A DNA stretch of 64,000 nt from JBQCHF01 sp051954955 (lineage in GTDB: Bacteria > Actinomycetota > Actinomycetes > Motilibacterales > Motilibacteraceae): contig JBQCHF010000140.1 in NCBI GenBank assembly GCA_051954955.1, forward strand, positions 16,201-80,200, read 5' to 3'. Numbering within the stretch: position 1 is the first letter of the stretch; the number at the start of each line of letters is the position of its first letter. The notes under the pieces were generated by a model. The model was not told where the DNA came from, ran no database searches, and worked only from the letters and a program-made list of their open reading frames with translations. This document shows, piece by piece, positions 28,067 through 36,611 of the stretch. The position numbers and the translations under genes are program-made.

Positions 28067-28819
28067 GTGAGCGAGTCCGAACCGGTTGAGCAGCCGGACG
28101 CTCGGGCCGCGGCGGCATTCGGTGAACGCCTGCCGTTGGTGGAGCGCTACGCCCGCTGGTTGGCCGAGGACGGTACCGAGCGCGGGTTGCTGGGTCCCCG
28201 CGAGCGCCCGCGGCTGTGGAGCCGGCACCTGCTCAACTGCGCCGTCCTCACCGAGCTGATCCCGGCGGACGTGCGAGTGGTGGACGTCGGCTCAGGGGCC
28301 GGCCTGCCCGGTATGGTCATCGCGCTGCGTCGACCTGATCTCCGGGTCGCCCTGGTCGAGCCACTGCTCCGGCGCTCCCAGTTCCTCTCCGAGGTGGTGG
28401 AGGACCTGGGGCTGGGCGGGTCGGTCGAGGTGGTCCGGGCGCGGGCTGAGGACCTCCACGGGGCGCGTGGGTTCGACGTCGCGACGGCCCGGGCTGTGGC
28501 GCCCATGGATCGACTTGCCGCCTGGTGCCTCCCGCTGGTCGTGCCGCACGGCCAGCTGCTGGCACTCAAGGGCAGCACGGCCGCGGAGGAACTGGCGGTG
28601 GCGGAACCGCTGCTGGAGCAGTGGGGCGCCGAGCGGGCGGAGGTCGTGCAGCTGGGAACGGCGACCGATCCGACCTGGGTGGTGCGCGTGCTGCTGGGTG
28701 ACCAGGGGGCGCGGGCACCGCGTTCGAGCATGACCGCGGGGGGCGGCACGACAGGCCTGGCGTCGCGCGGCCGCCGCGCACGGCAGCGCAGGACGCAGAG
28801 CAACAGGAGTGGACGATGA
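28067..28819 (+). CDS. rsmG: 16S rRNA (guanine-527-N7)-methyltransferase RsmG
   Basis: RsmG (GidB) methylates G527 of 16S rRNA using S-adenosylmethionine. The 250-residue protein shows the SAM site VVDVGSGAGLPGMVIAL, the ERPRLWSRHLLNCAVL segment and the ARAVAPMDRLAAWCLPL region. The C-terminal 35 residues are basic and disordered. I choose GTG 28067, five bases after GAGGAG; GTG 28061 is too close to it. The stop overlaps the parA ATG by four bases. Confidence 0.95.
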   Translation: MSESEPVEQPDARAAAAFGERLPLVERYARWLAEDGTERGLLGPRERPRLWSRHLLNCAVLTELIPADVRVVDVGSGAGLPGMVIALRRPDLRVALVEPLLRRSQFLSEVVEDLGLGGSVEVVRARAEDLHGARGFDVATARAVAPMDRLAAWCLPLVVPHGQLLALKGSTAAEELAVAEPLLEQWGAERAEVVQLGTATDPTWVVRVLLGDQGARAPRSSMTAGGGTTGLASRGRRARQRRTQSNRSGR

Positions 28820-30021
28820 CACCGACCCAGCCCGGCGACGGGCCGCTGGCGACCACCGGGCTCGGCTGGCCGACGGACGCCACGACGCGCAGCAGCGGAG
28901 CGCTGGGATGGCCGGGGCTCGGCTCGGACCTGGAGGCACCAGTGGCAGAGACCGGGACAGCGGAGGCCGGTGCCGGAGAGGACGCGGGCTCCGTTGACGA
29001 GGTGGTCGGTGTCGAGGATGCCGAGGCCGCCACGCCTGCGGTCGACGTCTCGCGCTCCTTCCACGGCTCCGACGTGGTGCTCGCGGCGGACGTTCCGCCC
29101 GCTGTTCCACGTGAAACAAGCAGTGACACTCCCATCGCTCGCGAGGCCGAGACGGCGGTGCGGGTCCGGTCCGGCGCCTTCGGTGCGCCGCTGCCCCGTC
29201 CCCCGGTGACCCGGGTGCTCACCGTCGCCAACCAGAAGGGTGGGGTCGGTAAGACGACGAGCACGGTGAACCTTGCTGCGGCCCTCGCCCTCGGTGGCGC
29301 GTCCGTCCTGGTGGTGGACCTCGACCCGCAGGGCAACGCATCGACTGCGCTGGGGATCGACCACCACAGCGACGTGCCGAGCGTCTACGACGTGCTGGTG
29401 GAAGGCCGTCCGCTGATCGAGGTGGTCCGGCCGGTCCCGGACGTCGCCGGCTTGAGCTGTGCCCCGGCGACCATCGACCTGGCTGGCGCCGAGATCGAGC
29501 TGGTGTCGCTCGTGGCCCGGGAGAGCCGGCTGCAGCGGGCGCTCGCCAGCTACGCGGAGGCCCGCGCGGCGGCCGGCGAGCAGCCGCTGGACTACGTCCT
29601 GGTGGACTGCCCACCGAGTCTCGGGCTGCTCACCGTGAACGCCCTGGTGGCTGCCCGCGAGGTCCTCATCCCGATCCAGTGCGAGTACTACGCACTGGAG
29701 GGGCTGGGTCAGCTGCTGCGCAACGTGGACCTGGTGAAGGCGCACCTCAACCCCGGCCTGCACGTGTCCACGATCCTGCTCACCATGTACGACGCGCGGA
29801 CGCGGCTGGCTGCGCAGGTGGCCGACGAGGTGCGGGCCCACTTCCCCGAGGTGGTGCTGCGCACCACCATCCCGCGGTCGGTGCGGATCAGCGAGGCGCC
29901 CAGCTACGCGCAGACGGTCATGACCTACGACCCCGGCTCCACCGGCGCGCTGTCCTACTTCGAGGCGGCCCGCGAGATGGCCGAGCGGGGTTCCGGACCG
30001 GCCCACGAGCAGCCGGCCTGA
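28816..30021 (+). CDS. parA: Chromosome partitioning ATPase ParA (Soj) with long N-terminal extension
   Basis: ParA is the Walker-type ATPase that moves ParB-parS complexes. The 401-residue product has a 132-residue acidic, Thr/Ala-rich extension before the ATPase core. The core starts TRVLTVANQKGGVGKTTSTVNL (deviant Walker A with KGGVGKTT). It continues with VLVVDLDPQGNASTALG, the YVLVDCPPSLGLLTVNAL segment and IPRSVRISEAPSYAQ. The extension contains a parS site (29103-29118) in its coding sequence. It is translationally coupled to rsmG and followed by parB after 173 bases. Confidence 0.95.
   Translation: MTPTQPGDGPLATTGLGWPTDATTRSSGALGWPGLGSDLEAPVAETGTAEAGAGEDAGSVDEVVGVEDAEAATPAVDVSRSFHGSDVVLAADVPPAVPRETSSDTPIAREAETAVRVRSGAFGAPLPRPPVTRVLTVANQKGGVGKTTSTVNLAAALALGGASVLVVDLDPQGNASTALGIDHHSDVPSVYDVLVEGRPLIEVVRPVPDVAGLSCAPATIDLAGAEIELVSLVARESRLQRALASYAEARAAAGEQPLDYVLVDCPPSLGLLTVNALVAAREVLIPIQCEYYALEGLGQLLRNVDLVKAHLNPGLHVSTILLTMYDARTRLAAQVADEVRAHFPEVVLRTTIPRSVRISEAPSYAQTVMTYDPGSTGALSYFEAAREMAERGSGPAHEQPA
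29103..29118. other. parS site 3, inside the parA coding sequence
   Basis: TGTTCCACGTGAAACA matches the parS consensus with one change. It encodes the VPRET stretch of the ParA N-terminal extension. Confidence 0.88.
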
Positions 30022-30082
30022 CCTGCGCGCAGACGCAGGGCACCGGTGTGCGCAGCGCCCCGTGGTGTGCGCCAGGGCCCGG

Positions 30083-30088
30083 TAGTCT
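30083..30088 (+). promoter_or_regulatory. Candidate -10 (TAGTCT) upstream of parB
   Basis: TAGTCT fits TANNNT and lies 107 bases before the parB start, in the parA-parB gap. It suggests that parB has its own promoter besides read-through from parA. Confidence 0.35.
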
Positions 30089-30194
30089 GACCCTCCGTCG
30101 TCGGTAAGCCCCCGGGCAGCACCGGGCGCCGGAGGACCCGACCCAGCACCAGCCGGCACCAGCCAGCACGAGGCAGCACGACCAGGAGGACCAC

Positions 30195-31295
30195 GTGAAC
30201 GACCGCCGACGCGGACTGGGACGCGGCCTCGGGGCCCTCATCCCGCAGGGGCCGGCCACCGAGCAGCGGCCCACCGCCAACCGACCGGTCGACGTGTTCT
30301 TCCCCGAGCGGGCCGAGCCTTCGGCGGCGAGCGCCCCGGTCGAACGGGCGGAGGAGGGGTCGGATCCGTCAGCCTCCGCACCCGACGCGCCGGTCGCAGT
30401 CGACGGGGCCGCCGAGGGTCAGGTGGCTCAGGCGGCTGCGGCGGAGGATGGTCTGGCCGCGGTCCCCGGGGCCCGGTTCGCCGAGCTGCCGCTGGATGCC
30501 ATCTCGCCGAACCCGCGCCAGCCGCGGCAGGTGTTCGACGAGGAGGCGATGGCCGAGCTGGTCCACTCCATCCGCGAGGTGGGCCTGCTCCAGCCGGTGG
30601 TCGTCCGCGCGGTCGGTGCGCCGGACGGCGAGGGCGAGCGCTACGAGCTCATCATGGGCGAGCGCCGCTGGCGCGCGTCCCGGGAGGCCGGGCTGGACCG
30701 GATCCCCGCGATCGTCCGCTCGACCGACGACGGGGATCTGCTGCGCGACGCGCTGCTGGAGAACCTGCACCGCAGCCAGCTGAACCCGCTGGAGGAGGCG
30801 GCCGCCTACGACCAGCTGCTCAAGGACTTCGGCTGCACCCACGAGGTGCTGGCCCAGCGGATCGGCCGGTCCCGCCCGCAGATCTCCAACACCCTGCGCC
30901 TGCTCAAGCTCTCCCCGGCGGTCCAGCGCCGGGTCGCCGCCGGGGTGATCAGCGCCGGGCACGCCCGCGCCCTGCTCGGTCTGGACGAGACGGAGGCGCA
31001 GGACCGGCTGGCCCAGCGGATCGTGGCCGAGGGGCTGTCGGTGCGGGCGGTGGAGGAGATGGTCGCCCTCGGCGACGTCCCCGGCGCCCCGGCCCCGCGC
31101 CCGCGCGGGCGTAAGCCGGTCGCCCCGGCGCTGCAGGACCTCGCGGCGCGCCTGGGGGACCGGTTCGAGACCCGGGTGAAGGTGGACCTGGGGCGCAACC
31201 GCGGCAAGATCACCATCGAGTTCGCCAGCATCCCGGACCTCGAGCGCATCGTCGGCCTGCTGGCACCCGACGACGAGGGCCGCGCAGCGTCCTGA
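30195..31295 (+). CDS. parB: Chromosome partitioning protein ParB
   Basis: ParB is a CTP-dependent clamp that loads at parS. The 366-residue protein starts RRRGLGRGLGALIP, which is the ParA-stimulating motif. A disordered Ala/Pro/Glu linker follows. The CTP/ParB-N domain contains ISPNPRQPRQVFDE and YELIMGERRWRAS. The helix-turn-helix region shows HEVLAQRIGRSRPQISNTLRLLKL, and the C-terminal dimer domain ends RIVGLLAPDDEG. GTG start with GGAGG nine bases upstream. Confidence 0.96.
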   Translation: MNDRRRGLGRGLGALIPQGPATEQRPTANRPVDVFFPERAEPSAASAPVERAEEGSDPSASAPDAPVAVDGAAEGQVAQAAAAEDGLAAVPGARFAELPLDAISPNPRQPRQVFDEEAMAELVHSIREVGLLQPVVVRAVGAPDGEGERYELIMGERRWRASREAGLDRIPAIVRSTDDGDLLRDALLENLHRSQLNPLEEAAAYDQLLKDFGCTHEVLAQRIGRSRPQISNTLRLLKLSPAVQRRVAAGVISAGHARALLGLDETEAQDRLAQRIVAEGLSVRAVEEMVALGDVPGAPAPRPRGRKPVAPALQDLAARLGDRFETRVKVDLGRNRGKITIEFASIPDLERIVGLLAPDDEGRAAS

Positions 31296-31352
31296 CCCCC
31301 GATCCCGGCGCCCCGGCGCCCCGGCGAGGTTCAGGCGAGACTCAGGCGAGAC

Positions 31353-32327
31353 TCAGGCCCGGCGGCGCGCCCCCGCCGCGTCCACCAGGCTCCGGTAGAC
31401 CGCACCCAGCGAGCGACCGGCCGCCGAAACTGCTTGCGGGAACAACGACGTCTCGGTCATGCCGGGCGCCACGTTGACCTCCAGGAACCACGGCGTGCCG
31501 GCGGCATCCACGATCAGGTCGGTACGGCTCAGGTCGCGCAGCCCGAGCGCCTGGTGCGCCGTCAGCGCGGCGGCCGCGGCCGCCTGGGCCGCCGCCGGCG
31601 ACAGCCGGGCCGGCACGAAGAACTCCGTCGCCCCGGCGGTATAGCGGGCGGTGTAGTCGTACACCCCGCCGTCGGGCACGATCTCCACCGCGGGCAGCGG
31701 CTGCGGACCGTCCTCGGTCCCCTCCAGCACGCCGACGGCCACCTCGACACCCTCGACGAACCGCTCGACGAGTGCGGTGTCGCCGTAGGCGAAGGCGGCC
31801 ACCATCGCGGCCGGCAGCGCCCCCGCCTCGCGCACCACGGTCATGCCCAGGCTGGATCCGCCGCGGGCGGGCTTGACCACCAGCGGCAGCCCGAGCCGCT
31901 CGACGAGGGCCTCGAGCACCCGGGCGGCGCCGAGCTCGCGGAAGGTGGCATGCGCGAGCGCGGCCGAGGCCGGCACCGCCAGGCCGGCCGTGGCCACGAC
32001 CGCCTTGGCGGTGGGCTTGTCGAAGGCCAGTCGGCAGGCGCTGGGGGTGGACCCCACGTAGGGCAGCCCGACCAGCTCGAGCACCTCGCGCACCCCGCCG
32101 TCCTCGCCGGCGGCGCCGTGGAGCACCGGAAGCACGACGTCGGGCCGGCCGCCCGGGCCGGCCGGCCCCTCGAGCCGGGCCAGCAGGGTGGCGTCGGCGT
32201 CGGCCACCTCGACCTCCAGGCCCTCCTCCCGCAGCGCCTCGGCCACCCGGCGGCCTGAGCGCAGGGAGACGTCACGCTCGTGGGACAGGCCGCCGGCCAG
32301 GACGAGGACGTGCGGGAGGTCGCTCAC
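31353..32327 (-). CDS. D-alanine-D-alanine ligase family protein (ATP-grasp)
   Basis: The 324-residue protein has ATP-grasp features of Ddl: LAGGLSHERDVSLRSG at the N-terminus, LHGAAGEDGGVREVLE, SACRLAFDKPTAKAVV, the glycine loop KPARGGSSLGMTVV and the metal-binding EVNVAPGMTETSLFPQ. These support joining of two D-alanines or a related ligation. Ddl is usually encoded elsewhere, so this may be a second paralogue. Ddl-like genes next to parB occur in other actinobacteria. It shares orientation with the aminotransferase gene upstream, 98 bases away. Confidence 0.85.
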   Translation of the reverse strand: MSDLPHVLVLAGGLSHERDVSLRSGRRVAEALREEGLEVEVADADATLLARLEGPAGPGGRPDVVLPVLHGAAGEDGGVREVLELVGLPYVGSTPSACRLAFDKPTAKAVVATAGLAVPASAALAHATFRELGAARVLEALVERLGLPLVVKPARGGSSLGMTVVREAGALPAAMVAAFAYGDTALVERFVEGVEVAVGVLEGTEDGPQPLPAVEIVPDGGVYDYTARYTAGATEFFVPARLSPAAAQAAAAAALTAHQALGLRDLSRTDLIVDAAGTPWFLEVNVAPGMTETSLFPQAVSAAGRSLGAVYRSLVDAAGARRRA

Positions 32328-32425
32328 GGGTGCTCCAGGACTCGAGACGGGCAGGCAGGGAGAGGGCAGGGACAGGGTCGGGGCAGTGCCGGGACAGTGC
32401 CGGGGCAGTGCTCTGGGGACTCGGC

Positions 32426-33787
32426 TCAGGCGAGGTCGGGACCGGGCCCGTCGCCGTCCCGGAGGGGACGGACGCCACCGTCACCCGGCAGCGGGCCGAA
32501 GGTGTCCCGCAGCTCGATCTCCTCCTCGATGACGCCGGCCAGCCGCCGCACGCCCTCGCGGATCCGGTCCGGGTCCGGGAAGCAGTAGGACAGCCGCATC
32601 GACCGGGCGCCGTCGCCGTCGGCGTAGAAGGCCGGTCCGGGGACGTAGGCGACCCGGGCGGTGACCGCGCGGGGCAGCATGGCGCGGGCGTCGAAGCCCT
32701 CGGGCAGCGTGAGCCAGACGTAGAACCCGCCCGAGGGCACCGTCCAGGTGGTGCCGGCCGGCATGGCCGAGCCGAGGGCGTCGAGCATGGCGTCGCGGCG
32801 TTCGCGGTAGAGGTCCCGGAAGGTGGCGATCTGGCCCTTCCAGTCCTGGGTGGCCAGGTAGCCCGACACGGCGAGCTGGCTGAAGGCCGACGGGCACAGC
32901 TGGGTCGCCTCGCTGGCCAGCACCAGCTTCTCCCGCACGCCGTGCGGCGCCAGCGCCCAGCCGACCCGGAAGCCCGGCGCGAACGTCTTGCTGAACGAGC
33001 CGAGGTAGATCACGCCCTCGGCGTCGTCGGCGCGCAGCGCACGCAGCGGGGCGCCGTCGAAGCCCAGCAGGCCGTAGGGATCGTCCTCGAGGATGAGCAG
33101 GCCGTGCCGCTGCGCCACCGCGAGGACCTCCTCGCGGCGGTGCTCCGGCTGGGAGAGCCCGGCCGGGTTGTGGTAGCTCGGGATCGTGTAGAGGAAGGCG
33201 ACCTTGCGCCCTTCGGTGCGCAGCCGGACCAGGGTGTCCTCCAGCGCCACCGGGTCCAGGCCCTTGTCGTCCATGGCCACGTGCACGACGTCGGCCTGGT
33301 AGCTGCGGAAGGTCTGCAGCGCGCCGACGTAGGACGGGGCCTCGGCCAGCACGACGTCGCCGGGGTCGACGAAGATCCGGGTGACCAGGTCGAGCGCCTG
33401 CTGGCTGCCGGTGGTGACCACGACGTCGTCGGGGTGGCCCTCGATCCCCACCAGGCGCATGACCTCGGTGGTCTGCTCGCGCAGCACCTCGTCGCCCTGG
33501 CCGGAGCCGTACTGCAGGGCGGTGGTGCCCCGCTCGAGCACCAGGCGGTCCAGGGTGCCGGCCACGGCGTCCAGCGGCAGCGCGGACAGGTAGGGCATCC
33601 CACCAGCCAGCGACACCACCTCGGGCCGGCTGGCCACGGCGAACAGCGCCCGGATCTCCGACGCCGTCATGGTGGCGGTGCGGGCGGCGTAGTGGTCGAC
33701 GTAGCGGTCCAGCCGGGAGCCTGCAGCGCCCGGAGGGTGGGGGACCGTGCCGGGAGGCTGGGGGACGCTGTGCTGGTCGTCCGGCAT
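32426..33787 (-). CDS. PLP-dependent class I/II aminotransferase (2-aminoadipate aminotransferase/MocR-core type)
   Basis: The 453-residue enzyme has the fold-I PLP pattern: SLAGGMPYLSALPLD, the LQYGSGQGDEVLRE loop, TTGSQQALDLV, IPSYHNPAGLS, EDDPYGLLGF and the Schiff-base lysine in SFSKTFAPGFRVGW. There is no winged-helix domain, so it is not a MocR regulator. The best matching class is LysN-like 2-aminoadipate or aromatic aminotransferase; the true substrate cannot be read from sequence. The first 25 residues are disordered. It is divergent from the GNAT gene. Confidence 0.88.
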   Translation of the reverse strand: MPDDQHSVPQPPGTVPHPPGAAGSRLDRYVDHYAARTATMTASEIRALFAVASRPEVVSLAGGMPYLSALPLDAVAGTLDRLVLERGTTALQYGSGQGDEVLREQTTEVMRLVGIEGHPDDVVVTTGSQQALDLVTRIFVDPGDVVLAEAPSYVGALQTFRSYQADVVHVAMDDKGLDPVALEDTLVRLRTEGRKVAFLYTIPSYHNPAGLSQPEHRREEVLAVAQRHGLLILEDDPYGLLGFDGAPLRALRADDAEGVIYLGSFSKTFAPGFRVGWALAPHGVREKLVLASEATQLCPSAFSQLAVSGYLATQDWKGQIATFRDLYRERRDAMLDALGSAMPAGTTWTVPSGGFYVWLTLPEGFDARAMLPRAVTARVAYVPGPAFYADGDGARSMRLSYCFPDPDRIREGVRRLAGVIEEEIELRDTFGPLPGDGGVRPLRDGDGPGPDLA

Positions 33788-33999
33788 GCGTTGCTCCGAG
33801 GTGCGGGCGCCTTCCCGGTCCGGTGACCGGACATTAGAGTCGTGGTCGGACGGTTCGGCCGGAGCGGCAGGTGGCGCGGGTGCGTCGAGGGTGCTATCGG
33901 GGGTGACCCGAGTGTGTCACGAGTGTGGCACGCGTCGGGGTCCGGTCCGGCACCGACCGGCCGCGGGTCCGGCACGTGGCGACGGCGAGGAGGGTGCTG

Positions 34000-34695
34000 A
34001 TGTCCCGTCGCGTGGCCAGCCTGACCCTGGACAACCTCGACGACCTGCCCTCGCGCTGCCGGCGCTGCGTGGCCTGGGAGCTGGACCCGGTGGCGCGCGA
34101 GCGGGCCGAGGAGTCCGGCGACCCGGGTCTGGAGAAGGAGGCGTGGGTCTCCTCGGTCCTGCTGGACTGGGGCTCGTGCGGGAAGATCGTCTACGTCGAC
34201 GCCGTGCCCGCCGGCTACGTCCTCTACGCCCCGCCGGTCTACGTGCCGCGTGCGGTGGCCTTTCCCACCTCCCCGGTGTCCGCCGACGCGGTGCTGCTGA
34301 TGACCGCGTCGGTCCGGCCGGAGTTCGCCGGCGGCGGCCTGGGGCGGATGCTCGTGCAGTCCGTGGCCAAGGACCTCAGCCGGCGCGGCATCAAGGCGAT
34401 CGAGGCCTTCGGTGACGCGCGGCCCACCGACGGCGAGGAGCCGGACCCGGCGGCGGTGCTCGGTGACAGCCGGCTGGGTGGACGGCGCGGCAGCGACCAC
34501 GTCGCCCACCGGCGCTGCCTGGTGCCGGCCGACTACCTGCTCGCGGTGGGGTTCAAGACCGTCCGTCCGCACCCCCGCTACCCGCGGCTGCGGCTGGAGC
34601 TGAAGAACGCGCTGTCCTGGCGGGAGGACGTCGAGGTCGCGCTGGAGCGGCTGCTCGGCTCGATGAACCCCGACCCGGTGCTGCGGCCGGTGTGA
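34000..34695 (+). CDS. GNAT family N-acetyltransferase
   Basis: From ATG 34000 (GAGGAGGG five bases upstream) the product has 231 residues. The acetyl-CoA binding segment reads ASVRPEFAGGGLGRMLVQSVAK, followed by RRGIKAIEAFGD. Four cysteines occur, including CRRC at about 14-17. The substrate is unknown. A protein of this kind lies at the equivalent place in mycobacteria, between cwlM and parB (Rv3916c), which suggests orthology. It is convergent with cwlM. Confidence 0.82.
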   Translation: MSRRVASLTLDNLDDLPSRCRRCVAWELDPVARERAEESGDPGLEKEAWVSSVLLDWGSCGKIVYVDAVPAGYVLYAPPVYVPRAVAFPTSPVSADAVLLMTASVRPEFAGGGLGRMLVQSVAKDLSRRGIKAIEAFGDARPTDGEEPDPAAVLGDSRLGGRRGSDHVAHRRCLVPADYLLAVGFKTVRPHPRYPRLRLELKNALSWREDVEVALERLLGSMNPDPVLRPV

Positions 34696-34720
34696 GCCCG
34701 TCTGCGGTCGGACCGGCCGC

Positions 34721-35890
34721 TCAGCCCGCCAGCGCCTCGGCGGCCCCCGACGTCGGGGCGGTCACCGCGCCCTCCAGCGGGTGCACCTGGGCGTCGGCCG
34801 GTGCGAGCAGGCGGCCCACGGCCACCGCCAGCGCCTCGGCCACCGTGTCCCGGAACCCGGGGTCGGCCAGGCGGGCGGCGTCGCCGGGATGGGTGAGGTA
34901 GCCGATCTCCACGCGGACCGCCGGCATCCGGGTGCGGCGCAGGAGGTCCCACGTCTTGGCGTGGGTGCGGCCGTCGAGCAGGTCGGTGCGGCCGACGACC
35001 TCGGCCTGCACGAGCTCGGCCAGCCGCTCCCCGAGCGCGCTGGAGTGTCCGTGGCCATCGTGCCCGTAGAAGTAGGTGGCCACCCCGTTGGCCGCGGGGC
35101 TCGCGGACCCGTCGGTGTGCAGCGACACCAGCAGGTCGGCCTCGGCGGCGTTGGCGAAGGCGGCGCGCTCGGAGTCCGGCAGGGCCATCTCCGCGCCACG
35201 GGTGAGGAAGGCGAGCACGCCGGTCGCGGTGAGCCGGCCCACCAGTCGGGCGGCGAGGTCCTCCACGACGGCGGCCTCCTCCAGCCCGTTCGCCACCACC
35301 CCGCGGTCCCGCTCGCCGTGCCCCGGGTCCACCACGACGACCTTGCCGTGCAGCGCGGGGCCGCTGCCGGCCAGGGCCAGCTCCTCGCGCAGGGCGTGCG
35401 CCCGGCCCCCGCGCACGGTGCGGGCCAGCCGGTCCAGAGCCTTGAACGTGGCCGGCCCGCAGGTGCCGTCGGCGGTGAGGCCGACGCCGCGCTGGAACTC
35501 GCGCAGCGCGCTCGCGGTCTCCGGCCCGAACATCCCGTCGATCCGTCCGGTGTCGAAGCCCAGCTCGGACAGGCGCCGCTGCAGGGCAGCGACGTCGTCG
35601 CCGACGAGCTGGTGGGACACGGTGTGGCTGAGGATCCGGTCGCCCAGGCGCCAGCGGGCCTCGTCGAGGGTGCGGTAGGTGTCGGCGTCCACGACCCCGT
35701 CGACGGTGAGGCCGCGTTCCTGCTGGAAGGCCCGCACCGCGCGGTCCAGCGCCGCGTCGAACGTCTCCTCGGCCCCCGGGTCGGTAGCCCCGCCGCCGGT
35801 CGGCAGCAGGCCGATCTGCACCAGCTTGTCGCGGATCTCGGCCACCGCGGGGTCGCGGTCACCGAGCCGGTACCGAGGGGTGGACGTCAT
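34721..35890 (-). CDS. cwlM: CwlM-like protein: two peptidoglycan-binding domains and an amidase_3 domain, no signal peptide
   Basis: In mycobacteria, CwlM is cytoplasmic, is phosphorylated by PknB and then activates MurA. This 389-residue homologue starts at ATG 35890 with MTSTPRYRLGDRDPAV. It has no signal peptide or membrane helix, consistent with a cytoplasmic role. Two PG-binding-1 domains (about 9-75 and 98-160) precede an amidase_3 domain (about 185-375). The zinc-site residues are VDPGHGERD (His), GLEEAAV (Glu), VSLHTDGS (His) and RVEIGYLTH (Glu). The catalytic residues appear intact, so enzyme activity cannot be ruled out. It lies next to trxA-trxB as in M. tuberculosis. Confidence 0.9.
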   Translation of the reverse strand: MTSTPRYRLGDRDPAVAEIRDKLVQIGLLPTGGGATDPGAEETFDAALDRAVRAFQQERGLTVDGVVDADTYRTLDEARWRLGDRILSHTVSHQLVGDDVAALQRRLSELGFDTGRIDGMFGPETASALREFQRGVGLTADGTCGPATFKALDRLARTVRGGRAHALREELALAGSGPALHGKVVVVDPGHGERDRGVVANGLEEAAVVEDLAARLVGRLTATGVLAFLTRGAEMALPDSERAAFANAAEADLLVSLHTDGSASPAANGVATYFYGHDGHGHSSALGERLAELVQAEVVGRTDLLDGRTHAKTWDLLRRTRMPAVRVEIGYLTHPGDAARLADPGFRDTVAEALAVAVGRLLAPADAQVHPLEGAVTAPTSGAAEALAG

Positions 35891-36214
35891 GCGGGCGGTC
35901 AGCCTTCTCTCGGGCGGGGTGGGGCCGTCTGCCGCGGTGCGCCGGGAGGGAGTTCCCCGAAGAGGCGGCATCGCCGGGTGCCAGGGGCGTCACTGACCGT
36001 GGCGGGCCGACCTCGGATGCTACGTCGCCGCCCGGCTCCTACGACAGCCCGTCCCAGTCCGGAGCAGTCCGAAGCAGTCCGGAGCAGTCCGGCACCGTCG
36101 AGCGTGCCCCACACGCAGCTCGCCCACCGGCGCCGGGGTCGACGCGGTGGGCGAGCGGTGGAGGTGCGGTGGGGCCTGTGGCAGATGGAGCTCTGTGTCA
36201 GGTAGAGCTCTGCG
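35891..36214. other. 324-base stretch between trxA and cwlM
   Basis: No gene is seen. It holds about four copies of a ten-base tandem unit CAGTCCGGAG (about 36055-36093), the trxA terminator hairpin (36118-36156) and a duplicated GAGCTCTGTGTCAGG-like sequence just after the trxA stop. It should carry the cwlM promoter near its left end. Confidence 0.6.
36118..36156 (-). terminator. Hairpin terminator of the trxB-trxA run
   Basis: Arms GCTCGCCCACCG (36118-36129) and CGGTGGGCGAGC (36145-36156) are perfect 12-base complements with a 15-base loop, 59 bases beyond the trxA stop on the reverse strand. Confidence 0.7.
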
Positions 36215-36541
36215 TCAGGCGAGGAAGGGCTCGAGGTCCTTGAGCAGCAGCGCCTTGGGCTTGGCGCCGACGATGGTCTTCACGACCTGGCCGCCCTGGT
36301 AGACGTTCATCGTCGGGATCGAGGTGACCCGGTAGGCCGCGGCGGTCTCCGGGTTCTCGTCGACGTTGAGCTTGACCACCTGGATCTTGTCGCCGTGGGC
36401 CTCGGCGATCTCCTCGAGGATCGGGGCGACCTGGCGGCACGGTCCGCACCACACCGCCCAGAAGTCGACCAGGACGGGCTTGTCGCTCTGCAGGACCTCG
36501 GCGGTGAAGGTCGCGTCGGTCACGGTCTTGGTGGCACCCAC
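36215..36541 (-). CDS. trxA: Thioredoxin
   Basis: The 108-residue protein is a classical thioredoxin with the active site VWCGPCRQVAP and the cis-proline region IPTMNVYQGG. It reduces protein disulfides and is itself reduced by the TrxB encoded 70 bases upstream. In M. tuberculosis the equivalent is TrxC (Rv3914). Confidence 0.97.
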   Translation of the reverse strand: MGATKTVTDATFTAEVLQSDKPVLVDFWAVWCGPCRQVAPILEEIAEAHGDKIQVVKLNVDENPETAAAYRVTSIPTMNVYQGGQVVKTIVGAKPKALLLKDLEPFLA

Positions 36542-36611
36542 GGCAGGTGGCTCCTCTGTGGTCGGGTTGGGCGGCTGGGACTGAGCGGCGCAGCTGCTGG
36601 GGCTGGCCGTC

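Noticed and set aside
32426..33787. MocR/GntR-type regulator
   Set aside because: The aminotransferase fold is present, but the N-terminal winged helix is missing.
34721..35890. Secreted autolysin assignment for the amidase_3 protein
   Set aside because: There is no signal peptide or membrane helix, and the locus matches cytoplasmic CwlM.
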